Shown: positions 1-8,628 of the stretch, one piece after another
Layout: every line of letters starts with the position of its first letter
How positions within the stretch are numbered: the stretch's first letter is position 1
Assembly (NCBI GenBank): GCA_965658375.1
Contig: CBFHSD010000004.1
Location: forward strand, 30,922-94,921
Direction: 5' to 3'
From: CBFHSD01 sp965658375
GTDB taxonomy: Bacteria; Bacteroidota; Bacteroidia; Flavobacteriales_G; Salibacteraceae
Length of the DNA stretch: 64,000 nt
Translations under genes and position numbers: made by a program
The notes under the pieces: model-generated
Databases searched by the model: none
What the model saw: only the letters and a program-made list of their open reading frames with translations
What the model was told of the DNA's origin: nothing

Positions 1-558
1 TTCCACAATACTTTCTTTGATGGCCTCATGTGGTGGATTTCTGATGACCTTATCTGGTCACCTTTTTATGCTCTTATGCTGTTTTTTGCTCTGAGAAAAT
101 TGAGAAGCCAAAAGCTTACTTCATTGAAGTACGTTGCAGCATTGGTAGTAAGTGTGGTAATTACTATTGCCCTTGCAGACCAAGTAGCAAGTGGTTTTTT
201 AAAGCCAACTGTTGAGCGCTTAAGGCCTTCGCATGAGCCTGCACTTGAAGGTATGGTTCATAACGTAGAGAATCCAATGAAAGGCGGTATATACAAAGGT
301 GGTAAATATGGCTTTGTTTCTTCGCATGCGGCCAATACCTTTGGTTTTGCAATATTTTTTCTATTGTTGTTTAAGAGTAATTGGGGTAAAAGCTTGCTCC
401 TCTGGGCAGCGGTAGTTTCATATTCAAGAATTTATTTAGGGGTACATTACCCAGGTGACATTATTGGTGGAGCTTTGGTTGGATTGGGAGCAGGAGTTAT
501 TGGCTTTTGGATATTCACAAAAACCAAAGATTACATGCAACAAAAATTAGTGGTATGA
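1..558 (+). CDS. PAP2-family phosphatase, 5'-partial
   Basis: A membrane phosphatase of the PAP2 (type 2 phosphatidic acid phosphatase) superfamily; such enzymes remove phosphate from lipid phosphates such as undecaprenyl pyrophosphate or phosphatidate. The frame is open from base 1, so the true start lies upstream; the first internal ATG is at 28. All three family motifs are visible: K-x6-RP (KPTVERLRP), a variant of the second motif (SSHAAN in place of PSGH), and SR-x5-H-x3-D (SRIYLGVHYPGD). Several hydrophobic segments surround them. Its stop overlaps the crcB start as ATGA, suggesting translational coupling. The substrate cannot be told from sequence. Confidence 0.9.
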   Translation, partial: FHNTFFDGLMWWISDDLIWSPFYALMLFFALRKLRSQKLTSLKYVAALVVSVVITIALADQVASGFLKPTVERLRPSHEPALEGMVHNVENPMKGGIYKGGKYGFVSSHAANTFGFAIFFLLLFKSNWGKSLLLWAAVVSYSRIYLGVHYPGDIIGGALVGLGAGVIGFWIFTKTKDYMQQKLVV

Positions 559-929
559 GCGCGTTCTTAGCAGTGTTTCTAGGAGGTGGTTTGGGGAGTT
601 TGTTAAGATATGGTTTGTCTTTGCTAGTGGTCAATAAGTTTTCGCAAACACTGCCTTTAGCTACATTATTGGCCAATGTTTTTGCTTGTATGCTCATGGC
701 CTTAGGGTTTACTATTTGGAGTGATGCTCTAATGAAAATTACATGGTTGAAACCATTCTTGCTCATTGGGCTATGTGGTGGTTTATCTACATTTTCAACT
801 TTTAGTTATGAGAATTGGGCTTTGCTAAAAGCCGGTGATTATGGATGGCTTGTCGCAAACATCATCCTATCTGTAGTCCTTTGTTTGTTGGTGTTCTGGT
901 TTTTTATGCAGAAAGAATTCGCAGAATGA
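555..929 (+). CDS. crcB: Fluoride ion channel CrcB/Fluc
   Basis: A 124-residue, four-helix membrane protein of the CrcB (Fluc) family, which works as a dimer to export fluoride. The glycine-rich first helix (GGGLGSLLRYG) and the hallmark GLCGGLSTFSTFS break are present; length is normal. I chose the ATG at 555 because it makes an ATGA overlap with the preceding PAP2 stop and starts right at the conserved first helix. A longer in-frame start at 507 would only add residues lying inside the PAP2 gene. No fluoride riboswitch can be expected at this position because the gene is inside a transcription unit. Confidence 0.93.
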   Translation: MSAFLAVFLGGGLGSLLRYGLSLLVVNKFSQTLPLATLLANVFACMLMALGFTIWSDALMKITWLKPFLLIGLCGGLSTFSTFSYENWALLKAGDYGWLVANIILSVVLCLLVFWFFMQKEFAE

Positions 930-1077
930 ATCGCAATTCTTAAAACTAGACAAGAAGAGCTGTTTTGCTCGCTAAATGAAGGTGTGCTTTACCCTTACTT
1001 TTCCTGTTCAAAATATTGATTTAGTGAGTGTTATTTAAATTCTACTCTCATTTTATGCATGAACCACTCAATTCATA

Positions 1078-2600
1078 TTGCTTCGCATCATAAATGAGCA
1101 CAGGCCAAGCGTGAAATCATCGTCTAATTCTTTTGTAGATAGTTTCAAGTATGAGTGGAAGGCCATGATACTTGGCTTACTCATTGTTGTGGTGTTTGCT
1201 ACTTTTATTGTGTCTGCACCAATGGGTTTCTTGCTTGCATGGGTTCCAGCATTGGCAATTTTGGGAATTGTGATGGTTGCGCTCATTGCTCATCAACCCA
1301 AATACGCATTGTTTCTAACGCTGCTCATGTCCTTTTTTCAATCGGGCTTATCGCGTTATGTCCCCATATTTACTTGGGGACTTACTGTCGATTTACTTCT
1401 CTTATTATGTTAGCTCATTACTTTCTTTAAGTATTGGAAAAAGTTTGAGGTAGGCCGCGCAAATCAGTCGCTTACGTGGGTTTGGGTAGCCTGGTACGCC
1501 TATGTCTTTTTCGAGCTGTTTAACCCTCAGAAAGAAGCCGCTACCATCGCTTGGTTCTATGCTATGCGTGGTGTAGGCTTGTATTCCATGTTGTTAACGC
1601 CTTTGGCCTTAATACTCATGAGAAAACCTAAAGACATGGATTTTTGGCACACCATTGTTATACTAAATGGTTTTGTGGGTGCGGCCTGGGGAATTAAACA
1701 AATTTATATTGGAGTTACGGGAATAGAAGCCATTTGGTTGCAGGGACCTGCCGGTTCTACCCATGTGCTTTTGGCAGGTTAAGGGCTTTTTCGTTTTTTT
1801 CAGATGCCTCTCAGTTTGGAGCTTCCATGGGGCATATAGGCCTGCTTAGTACAATTCTGGTTCTTGCTACTAAAAATAAGACCAAACAAATAGGTTTGAT
1901 AATTACCGCGCTTTTGTGTTTTTGAGGAATGATTCTTTCAGGGTCTAGAGCCCCAATTGCGGTTCCAGCCATAGGCGGCTTAGTCTTTTTGGCATTAAGC
2001 GGTAGGCACAAGATTTTCATTATCGGCCTGTTTATAGGTTCACTCGCCTTTGGTTTTCTAAAGTTCACCAACATTGCACAAAGCAACTACTACATTGGTA
2101 GAATGAGAACGGCTTTGAATCCTTCTGAAGATCCCTCATACATAGCACGTTTAGAGAAAGAAGCTAAGATGAAGGTATACCTTGCCAGCAGACCTTTTGG
2201 TGGGGGTATTGGAGCCGCTGGTTTTTGGGGTTTACGATTTACGCCACTTACCGTATTGGCGAATACGGCAACAGATGGCTTGTACTATCGCATATGGATG
2301 GAAGGAGGCATCGTTGGTTTAACGCTTTACTTAGGAATCTTGATTTACCTCTTGATTCATGGAAGCCTCATTACCTTAGAAATTCAGTCGCCTCATTTAC
2401 GGATTAAATCTGCCGCAATAATGGCGGGAATAGGTGGGCTTATGGTGGCCAGTATTGCCAACGAGTTGATGGTGCAAATGCCTACGGGGATAATTGTGTA
2501 CGGTCAGTTGGCCTTTATCTGGCAAATGAAACGTTGGGATAAAGAGTATATCCATGAAGAAAAGCTGAAAATCCGTAAAAAGAGTCTCATTTACGATTAA
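1078..2600 (+). pseudogene. O-antigen ligase-like membrane protein, degraded
   Basis: Remains of a polytopic membrane protein of the O-antigen ligase/polymerase (Wzy/WaaL-like) type. Reading from a TTG at 1078, the frame meets TAG at 1411-1413 and then continues without further stops to TAA at 1780. At about 1769-1772 (a run of four T) one base appears to be missing, because the homologous reading resumes one frame over. That frame is cut again by TGA at 1923-1925, then runs to 2600. The rejoined pieces give one collinear protein of about 507 residues with the usual layout: many N-terminal helices, a serine/arginine motif (ILSGSRAP) after the break, a large loop, and C-terminal helices. An intact protein of the same type lies at 41665-43104. 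Three lesions suggest true decay, but sequencing error is possible for the indel. Confidence 0.8.
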
Positions 2601-2692
2601 GATTTCCTCTTGTTTAAAAGATTCTACATAAAAGATTGAGTGACTACTTTTTGTGATTTATCTTAACCCTCAAACTTTAAACTTAAATCTTT

Positions 2693-3166
2693 ATGGAAGC
2701 AGTAATTGACCAAGCTCAGGTTGAAGGCCAACCGCGATATGCCGGTTTTTGGATTCGTTTTGGAGCTTATTTTATTGATGGAATCTTATTGAATATCCTC
2801 AATTGGGTTGTGATTTTCGCCTTTGGTGTTACAGATATGTATGCAGATACCTTAATGGGAGATCCCGAAGCAATGGACCTTTCTGCATTTGCAGCACCCT
2901 ATGGCCTTATTTTCGTTTTAAACATCGTTTATTGGGCAGGCCTTACAAGTAGCTCGTATCAGGCCACTTTAGGCAAAATGGCGCTCGGCTTAAAAGTAAC
3001 CAGCGTGTACGGAGAGCGCATTACCTTTAGCAATGCTTTGGGTAGGTATTTATCTAAAATCATCTCTGCTATGATACTCATGATTGGCTTTATCATGGCT
3101 GGTTTTGACAGTAAAAAGCAAGGTTTGCATGATAAAATGGCCAATACTTTGGTGGTACATAAATAG
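2693..3166 (+). CDS. RDD family membrane protein
   Basis: A 157-residue inner-membrane protein of the RDD family. The first helix carries the family pattern (GFWIRFGAYFIDG, with R and D conserved), a long middle segment follows, and the third helix region has the GKMALGLKV motif and the late D-x-KKQGLHD motif near the C terminus. RDD proteins are often of unknown role; some are linked to ion or small-molecule transport. It stands alone, with an intrinsic terminator directly downstream. A second, longer RDD protein sits at 10604. Confidence 0.88.
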   Translation: MEAVIDQAQVEGQPRYAGFWIRFGAYFIDGILLNILNWVVIFAFGVTDMYADTLMGDPEAMDLSAFAAPYGLIFVLNIVYWAGLTSSSYQATLGKMALGLKVTSVYGERITFSNALGRYLSKIISAMILMIGFIMAGFDSKKQGLHDKMANTLVVHK

Positions 3167-3190
3167 AATAAAGAACATTTTTTAATAGAA

Positions 3191-3221
3191 ATAGGCGCTT
3201 TAATAGCGTCTATTTTTTTTT
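3191..3221 (+). terminator. Intrinsic terminator after RDD gene
   Basis: A 9-bp stem (ATAGGCGCT with AGCGTCTAT, one G-T pair) and short loop are followed by a run of nine T, 24 bp after the RDD stop codon. Confidence 0.75.
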
Positions 3222-3332
3222 CGATATTTGGGTAAATCATTCAAGATAATCGTGTTATGCATACTAGCCATTTTTTTCGTGTTCTTTTTTCTGTTTTATT
3301 CATTGGTTCTAAACCCTTTATTATCAACTAAC

Positions 3333-4265
3333 ATGAAAAAGTTCATTTATATCTTACTCAGTCTGTTACCTATCATAGGTAATACGCAACATTCATTTGC
3401 TCCAGTGGGTGCGGAATGGTATTTTACCCAGCCATTTGGAAGTCCATATGGTGATGTTTCTTTGGCAAGGGTTATAGGTGATACTTTAATCAATAATAAG
3501 TACTCCACAATTGTGCAGTCGAATTGGGGTAATTCGTCTATTTTTTTGGATAGTCTTCAGGTAGATTACATTCATGAGGACGGTGATAAAGTCTTTTACT
3601 GGTACAATGATTCATTTCGTTTGTATTTTGACTTTTCTGTTGAAAAAGGAGATACTCTTGAAGTGGATATGCGCCTTGTAAAGAAATACGATACAAATTT
3701 TGTTGCAATACGAGATGTAGAATCGGTTCGTTTGTATGTTAGGGATGTTCATTGGATTGATTATCAGGGTGATAATTTGAAATCCTTTAATCTAGAAGTG
3801 GTTGAGAATTTGCCTTTGGTGGTTCCAAATTTCTCAATTGCAGAGAAATTAGGACATACAAAAGACTTTTTCATGTCGTGGCATCCGTTCGATACTATTT
3901 GGGGATGGACAACTTCTCATGATCCGTGGTTAAGGTGTTACAAGGATAGTTCGTCAACTATTAAACTCGGGGCTTGGGCGAGTTACGATCTTCCTTGTGA
4001 TACTACGGGCCATATAAACACCGCATTATTGTCTTTAACTGAATTGGAACGAAATGAATATCACATTTATCCCCAACCTGCAACACAACAAATTACCATT
4101 CAAGGGGTGAACAGCAACACAGCTTGGCGCTTCATTTCGGCAACAGGGCAAGTGGTGAAGTCTGGTATAGGAAAAAACATAAATGTTGAAGCTTTACCAA
4201 GAGGCTTATGCATCTTAGAAATTCAAGGAGAGCATCCGTCCAGTCACAAAGTCATTCTAGAATAA
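3333..4265 (+). CDS. Secreted protein with T9SS type A sorting domain
   Basis: A 310-residue exported protein. I chose the ATG at 3333 because it gives a clean signal peptide (MKKFIYILLSLLPIIGNTQ); an in-frame start at 3228 would put an extra hydrophobic stretch in front. The middle region (about residues 25-235) is not recognised. The last 75 or so residues have the layout of a type A T9SS C-terminal domain: a short YPQPA-like entry motif, beta strands, a GQVV segment, a G-x-x-I-L-E-I strand and a final KVILE. Such tails direct export through the type IX system and attachment to, or release from, the cell surface. Its cargo function is unknown. Confidence 0.8.
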   Translation: MKKFIYILLSLLPIIGNTQHSFAPVGAEWYFTQPFGSPYGDVSLARVIGDTLINNKYSTIVQSNWGNSSIFLDSLQVDYIHEDGDKVFYWYNDSFRLYFDFSVEKGDTLEVDMRLVKKYDTNFVAIRDVESVRLYVRDVHWIDYQGDNLKSFNLEVVENLPLVVPNFSIAEKLGHTKDFFMSWHPFDTIWGWTTSHDPWLRCYKDSSSTIKLGAWASYDLPCDTTGHINTALLSLTELERNEYHIYPQPATQQITIQGVNSNTAWRFISATGQVVKSGIGKNINVEALPRGLCILEIQGEHPSSHKVILE

Positions 4266-4289
4266 GCATTTTAACGATAGAGAAACAAT

Positions 4290-4317
4290 AAAAAAAGGGG
4301 AGTGATTAGATCATTCC
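4290..4317 (-). terminator. Intrinsic terminator at the end of the MoxR operon
   Basis: On the minus strand, GGAATGAT and ATCACTCC pair with one mismatch around a 3-base loop and are followed by a T run (4290-4296). The hairpin contains the stop codon of the DUF58 gene, so termination is placed right at the end of translation. Confidence 0.65.
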
Positions 4318-5640
4318 TCTTGCTTTTAGCTCTAAGTATTTGTTTACCGTGTGTAGTGAGAGTTCTTCTGGCTTGGTAAGTATGGTTTGTATGCCAAACT
4401 GCTTGAGTTTGTTCACAATTTGTTCTTTGTCTACCACCGCCTCTTTGGCAATGGTGTTGAGGTAAATGTCTTTCAAGCTATCTACATCTCTCTTGCTAAA
4501 ATCTGTTACCTCTGTGTTTTCAAAAAACACGACTACCAATAAGTGGCGTTTATTCAACTTCCGTAGTATAGGAAGGACCCGCATGGCACTCAGTGAACTT
4601 TCAAAGTTGGTATACAAAAACAAGAGGCTACGCGTACGCACTACTTTTGTTACAGCTTGGTACAATCGCTCGTAATCGGCTTCTGTTTTGCGTTCGCGCT
4701 CATTGTATAGGGTGTCTAGTATTTTGGGCAATTGCTTTTTACCGCGATCGCTTTGTACTATAGACCCAAGTAGGTCGGAGAATGTAATAATCCCCGCTTT
4801 ATCGTATTTTTTTAAGATGATGTTAGAAATAACCAAGCTGGTATTGATGGCGTGTTCCATCAAAGTAAGGCCATTAAAAGGCAGTTTCATAGCCCGGCTT
4901 TTGTCAACAATAGAATAGATGTTTTGAGATTTTTCATCTTCGTACTGGTTCACCATCAATTGATTAAAGCGGCTAGTAGCTTTCCAGTTGATGCTTCTAA
5001 AATCATCTCCGCGTACATAGTTCTTAATCTGTTCAAACTCATAGCTGTGGCCAATGCGTCTAATTTTACGCAAGCCTTGTACACTAGAAACTCGAGTAAA
5101 AGCCATGAGCTCAAACTGCTTCATTTGAATGATGCTAGGATATACCTTAACCATGGCAGGCTTGGCCAATTCTACTTTTCTCTCTACAAAACCCAATGGC
5201 GTTTGAATAAAGGCATTGAGCTGCCCAAAGTGATATTCACCGCGAGACAATGGCCGTATGCTGTAATCGAGCTCCGTTTGTTTGTTGGGTAAAAGCACCG
5301 TCTTGATTTCAAAATTGCGTTGCTGCAATTGAGCGGGAAGCTCTTCTATCAATTTAACTTTCAACCGAAGGTTCCCGAAATTCTCTAGGGTGATGTACAC
5401 ATTTTGCTCATCTCCCAAGCTCAAGATTTTAGGTGTTTTTCTATGGCCAACAATGTGCTCTTGTCTTAAGGTGATGAAAGCGTCAATGCCCGCAAGGGCA
5501 AGCAATGCAAAGAGCATAAATTGACTGATGGGGAAGAGGATGCTCCACACAAAGCTGAGGCAAAAAAGCGCCACCATAGCTCCCGCTGCATAGAAGAAGC
5601 GCGGATTGAGGTAAATAGACTTATAAAAGGCCTTGATCAT
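4306..5640 (-). CDS. DUF58 domain-containing protein
   Basis: A 444-residue protein with two N-terminal membrane helices (about residues 10-55), a beta-rich middle section and the DUF58 signature RGDDFRSINWKATSR at residues 210-224, followed by a von Willebrand factor A-like fold. DUF58 proteins nearly always accompany MoxR ATPases and are thought to act as substrates or adaptors for them. It is the last gene of the five-gene minus-strand operon and overlaps the MoxR gene by 4 bp (start ATG inside the upstream stop region). Family membership is firm; the molecular role is inferred from context only. Confidence 0.9.
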   Translation of the reverse strand: MIKAFYKSIYLNPRFFYAAGAMVALFCLSFVWSILFPISQFMLFALLALAGIDAFITLRQEHIVGHRKTPKILSLGDEQNVYITLENFGNLRLKVKLIEELPAQLQQRNFEIKTVLLPNKQTELDYSIRPLSRGEYHFGQLNAFIQTPLGFVERKVELAKPAMVKVYPSIIQMKQFELMAFTRVSSVQGLRKIRRIGHSYEFEQIKNYVRGDDFRSINWKATSRFNQLMVNQYEDEKSQNIYSIVDKSRAMKLPFNGLTLMEHAINTSLVISNIILKKYDKAGIITFSDLLGSIVQSDRGKKQLPKILDTLYNERERKTEADYERLYQAVTKVVRTRSLLFLYTNFESSLSAMRVLPILRKLNKRHLLVVVFFENTEVTDFSKRDVDSLKDIYLNTIAKEAVVDKEQIVNKLKQFGIQTILTKPEELSLHTVNKYLELKARGMI

Positions 5641-6719
5641 CTAGGAACTTCTATTTTTTCAATGATTTCGTCAATCACTTCTTCAATTTCTACTCCTTCC
5701 ATTTCTCTGTCTGGTGATAAGATAATTCTGTGGTTCAACACAGGAACTGTTACTTTTCTGATGTCATCAGGAGTTACAAAATCTCTCCCTGCCATGGCCG
5801 CAGCTGTTTTAGCGGTGTATAAAATGGCGAGTGAAGCTCTAGGCGATGCACCTAGAAACAACGATGCATTGTTACGTGTTTCGTGCACCATTTGGGCAAT
5901 GTAGTTTACCAATTCGTCTTTTACATGCACTTTGCTAATGGTCTCTTGCAACTGCTTCATTTGAGATACACTCAACACAGCATCTAGGTCTACTTCTTTC
6001 GTAGACACGGTATCATTCTTAAAGCGCATAAGAATGTCGGTTTCTTCTTGGAGAGAAGGGTAACTCATGTTGATTCTAAATAAGAATCTGTCGAGTTGTG
6101 CTTCGGGCAATTTGTAGGTTCCCTCTTGTTCTACCGGGTTTTGGGTGGCAATAACAAAGAAGGGGTATTCCATTTTATATTCGGTTCCATCTAAAGTAAT
6201 TTGCTGCTCTTGCATTACTTCAAACAAGGCCGATTGTGTTTTGGCTGGTGCACGATTGATTTCGTCAATCAACACAATGTTGGAAAAAATAGGACCCGAT
6301 TTGAATTCGAAATCACTGGTTTTTACATTGAACACATTGGTGCCAATCACATCTGTAGGCATCATGTCTGGTGTAAACTGAATACGCGAAAAATCTACCG
6401 AAAGTGTTTTTGACAACAACTTGGCGGTAAGGGTTTTTGCAATTCCAGGAACCCCTTCGAGCAGAATGTGACCGCCAGAGAGCATACCTATCATCAGTAA
6501 CTCTAACGTGTCATCTTGCCCCACAATGATTTTTCCAATCTCTTTTCTGATCTTCATCACCGCATGGTTTAACTCTTCCAAGTCTTTTTGCATGGGGCTT
6601 TTCTCAATTACTGGTGCCGGATCAGTTACCTGTTCCATATTTTGTGCTTCTGCTTGAGAAGGTGTTGTGCCTTCGTTTTGCGGCTGATTGTTTTCTGGTG
6701 TTTTGTTTTCTTCTTCCAT
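5637..6719 (-). CDS. MoxR-family AAA+ ATPase
   Basis: A 360-residue cytoplasmic AAA+ ATPase. After a 45-residue acidic, disordered N terminus it shows Walker A (GVPGIAKT, residues 89-96), Walker B (NIVLIDEINRAP, about 147-158), sensor 1 (FVIATQNP) and an arginine-containing ASPRASLAIL segment in the lid. MoxR ATPases are chaperone-like enzymes that act with partner proteins, here most likely the DUF58 protein encoded next to it (4-bp overlap). It follows the DUF4350 gene with a 2-bp gap. The long charged N-terminal extension is common in Bacteroidota homologues. Confidence 0.95.
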   Translation of the reverse strand: MEEENKTPENNQPQNEGTTPSQAEAQNMEQVTDPAPVIEKSPMQKDLEELNHAVMKIRKEIGKIIVGQDDTLELLMIGMLSGGHILLEGVPGIAKTLTAKLLSKTLSVDFSRIQFTPDMMPTDVIGTNVFNVKTSDFEFKSGPIFSNIVLIDEINRAPAKTQSALFEVMQEQQITLDGTEYKMEYPFFVIATQNPVEQEGTYKLPEAQLDRFLFRINMSYPSLQEETDILMRFKNDTVSTKEVDLDAVLSVSQMKQLQETISKVHVKDELVNYIAQMVHETRNNASLFLGASPRASLAILYTAKTAAAMAGRDFVTPDDIRKVTVPVLNHRIILSPDREMEGVEIEEVIDEIIEKIEVPR

Positions 6720-6721
6720 GA

Positions 6722-7975
6722 TTACCTCACTTTTTGATAGAATGCTTCAATTTTTTGATGGTAGCTGATCAAGAATTCACTGCTGATCTCTAGGTTGCTC
6801 TCAATCACTTTAGACATCTCCATGATGCTTCTAATGTCTTTGAGTTCAATGCCAGATTTGTGTGCTAATTTCTCGTTAAAATCTGGGTCGTCTAATTTGG
6901 GGTTGATATGCAGTTGTTTGCGAATGAAATAAAATAGAATCTCGCGCTCTTTCATTAAAATAGAGCGGTTATTGCCTTCTGCATAGTGCAGATTCCCTAC
7001 AGTTTGCACAAAATCGAGAGAAGCGTTTTTGTTTTTGGTGATGAGGGGGATTATGCGTTGCTTTCTTTTGGTATTCAAGAGCAAATAGGCGAACACAGAA
7101 CCCAATAAAAGGTACCAAGCCCACCTTAAAGACTGTTGTTCGAGTAGAAAGTCTAAAGGGCCCTCAGAGAAATCCCGGTGCCTGCGATTGCTATCGTAGT
7201 TAGTGTAGCGCGAGTTGTCCCAATGAATGTCTCCTTCTGGTATTTTACTGATAATTTGGTTGATGTAGTTAAAGCCTTCTTCTTCAATAAAATGAAGGTT
7301 GGTAAAGGCTAAAGGAGTGCTGTGCAGGTAGATTTTTCCTTTTCCCCAGGTAATCTCTAAAAAGTTAATGCGGTTATTATCGAAATAGCCTAAGGATGAG
7401 TAATTCAAAGAATCTCGAAACCAATGAGGGTTGTAAGAGTAGAAGCTGTAAAGTTCTGTGGTATCTTTTACTCTGTGCTGAAATACGTATGTAGAGTCTA
7501 GTGTTAAGCTGGTTCCTGAGTAAAAGTTAAGGTTGATAGAATCGCTATCGAGTGCAGATTTGGATTGATAGCCAGCATTTCCTCTTTGGAAAACGGTATC
7601 GTGCAATTGATAGGGGATGTAGTTAGAGCTAATAAATGCTGTATTTCCGCGGTCTATAAAACGAAGGATGGAGTCCAATACCGTATTGTCGAGGTATTTT
7701 GAGGCCCCTACATACAAATACGTTCCTGTCATGGGTTCCTCATCTTCCCATGCTTCTTGCATTAAAGCGTTAAAAGATTCATCATGAATGTTCACTTCGT
7801 GTATCCCATTCGATTCTTCAAGTACTTCTTTGAAATACCTCAAGCCAAATGGTTCTGTATCATCAATTCCGTACATGCGGTACCAGTTGTAATCTGGATC
7901 GCGCATCAAGTAAAGCGCGGCTAAAATACCGAGTACCGAAACAGCAGCTATGATTACAATCCCGTTTCTTCTCAT
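6722..7975 (-). CDS. DUF4350 domain-containing membrane protein
   Basis: A 417-residue protein with one N-terminal membrane helix, a large presumably periplasmic domain of DUF4350 type (about residues 30-250, resembling a ThuA/GATase-like fold that looks for a file such as YLYVGASKYLD), a second helix near residues 285-303 (WAWYLLLGSVFAYLLL) and a cytoplasmic helical tail. It sits between DUF4129 and MoxR, overlapping the former by 4 bp, which is the usual order in Bacteroidota. Its function is unknown; the fixed neighbourhood implies that it is part of the same envelope complex. Confidence 0.85.
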   Translation of the reverse strand: MRRNGIVIIAAVSVLGILAALYLMRDPDYNWYRMYGIDDTEPFGLRYFKEVLEESNGIHEVNIHDESFNALMQEAWEDEEPMTGTYLYVGASKYLDNTVLDSILRFIDRGNTAFISSNYIPYQLHDTVFQRGNAGYQSKSALDSDSINLNFYSGTSLTLDSTYVFQHRVKDTTELYSFYSYNPHWFRDSLNYSSLGYFDNNRINFLEITWGKGKIYLHSTPLAFTNLHFIEEEGFNYINQIISKIPEGDIHWDNSRYTNYDSNRRHRDFSEGPLDFLLEQQSLRWAWYLLLGSVFAYLLLNTKRKQRIIPLITKNKNASLDFVQTVGNLHYAEGNNRSILMKEREILFYFIRKQLHINPKLDDPDFNEKLAHKSGIELKDIRSIMEMSKVIESNLEISSEFLISYHQKIEAFYQKVR

Positions 7976-8628
7976 GCTTCTTTCGGGATTGATTTTTCAA
8001 TAAAAGAAGTGAACATCGGCTGCGTTCTTGAAAACTTGTCTTTGTCCATTTTATACTCCCCATACCAGAAGTATTCGTAGATGAAAGTGAGCTCTTTAAA
8101 CTCGTCAAACCAAGGATCTTCAAACAATTCAAAAACGTATTGTTGGTTGGTTTTTTCCTTGTGCCAGTCAATTTTGTGAATATCATCTAAGTTGCGCAAG
8201 GCAATCAAGTAATACACGCGAACCGCTTCTCTGTATTTGTTCTTTTTTAGAGCGTATTTCAAGGCTTTTTCTAGGTCGGCTTCGTGTATGTCTTCATCCA
8301 AATCATCAAATGAGATTTTTCTTCTCGACTTGATCCTCAAATTCTTGCGCTTGAACTCTTCTGGAAGCACCAACCAAATCACATATACAATAATGGTAAT
8401 GAGCAAAATGTAAGCAACAACGGTCATGACATCTTCGAGTTCAGAAAAATTCCAATCTCTACTTTTTCGGGGAGTATACTCTTTGGTTTTTTCTCTTTCT
8501 TGAATGTATGAAATATCTTGGGTTTCGTTTTGCCAAACGCTTTTCTCCAAGGTACGTGCAGAATCTGGTTCTTGGGCGTAAGAGAACCCGAAAAGTAGGC
8601 AGAAGAAGAGGATTGTTAGTCGCTTCAT
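7972..8628 (-). CDS. DUF4129 domain-containing protein
   Basis: A 218-residue protein with a signal peptide (cleavage near residue 19, after FSYA), a charged periplasmic segment, one membrane helix (about residues 68-90) and a cytoplasmic DUF4129 domain at the C terminus. In that domain RVYYLIALRNL and the IDWHKEKTNQQY stretch match the family. DUF4129 domains occur with transglutaminase-like proteins and in MoxR operons. It overlaps the genes on both sides by 4 bp. The function is not known. Confidence 0.85.
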   Translation of the reverse strand: MKRLTILFFCLLFGFSYAQEPDSARTLEKSVWQNETQDISYIQEREKTKEYTPRKSRDWNFSELEDVMTVVAYILLITIIVYVIWLVLPEEFKRKNLRIKSRRKISFDDLDEDIHEADLEKALKYALKKNKYREAVRVYYLIALRNLDDIHKIDWHKEKTNQQYVFELFEDPWFDEFKELTFIYEYFWYGEYKMDKDKFSRTQPMFTSFIEKSIPKEA

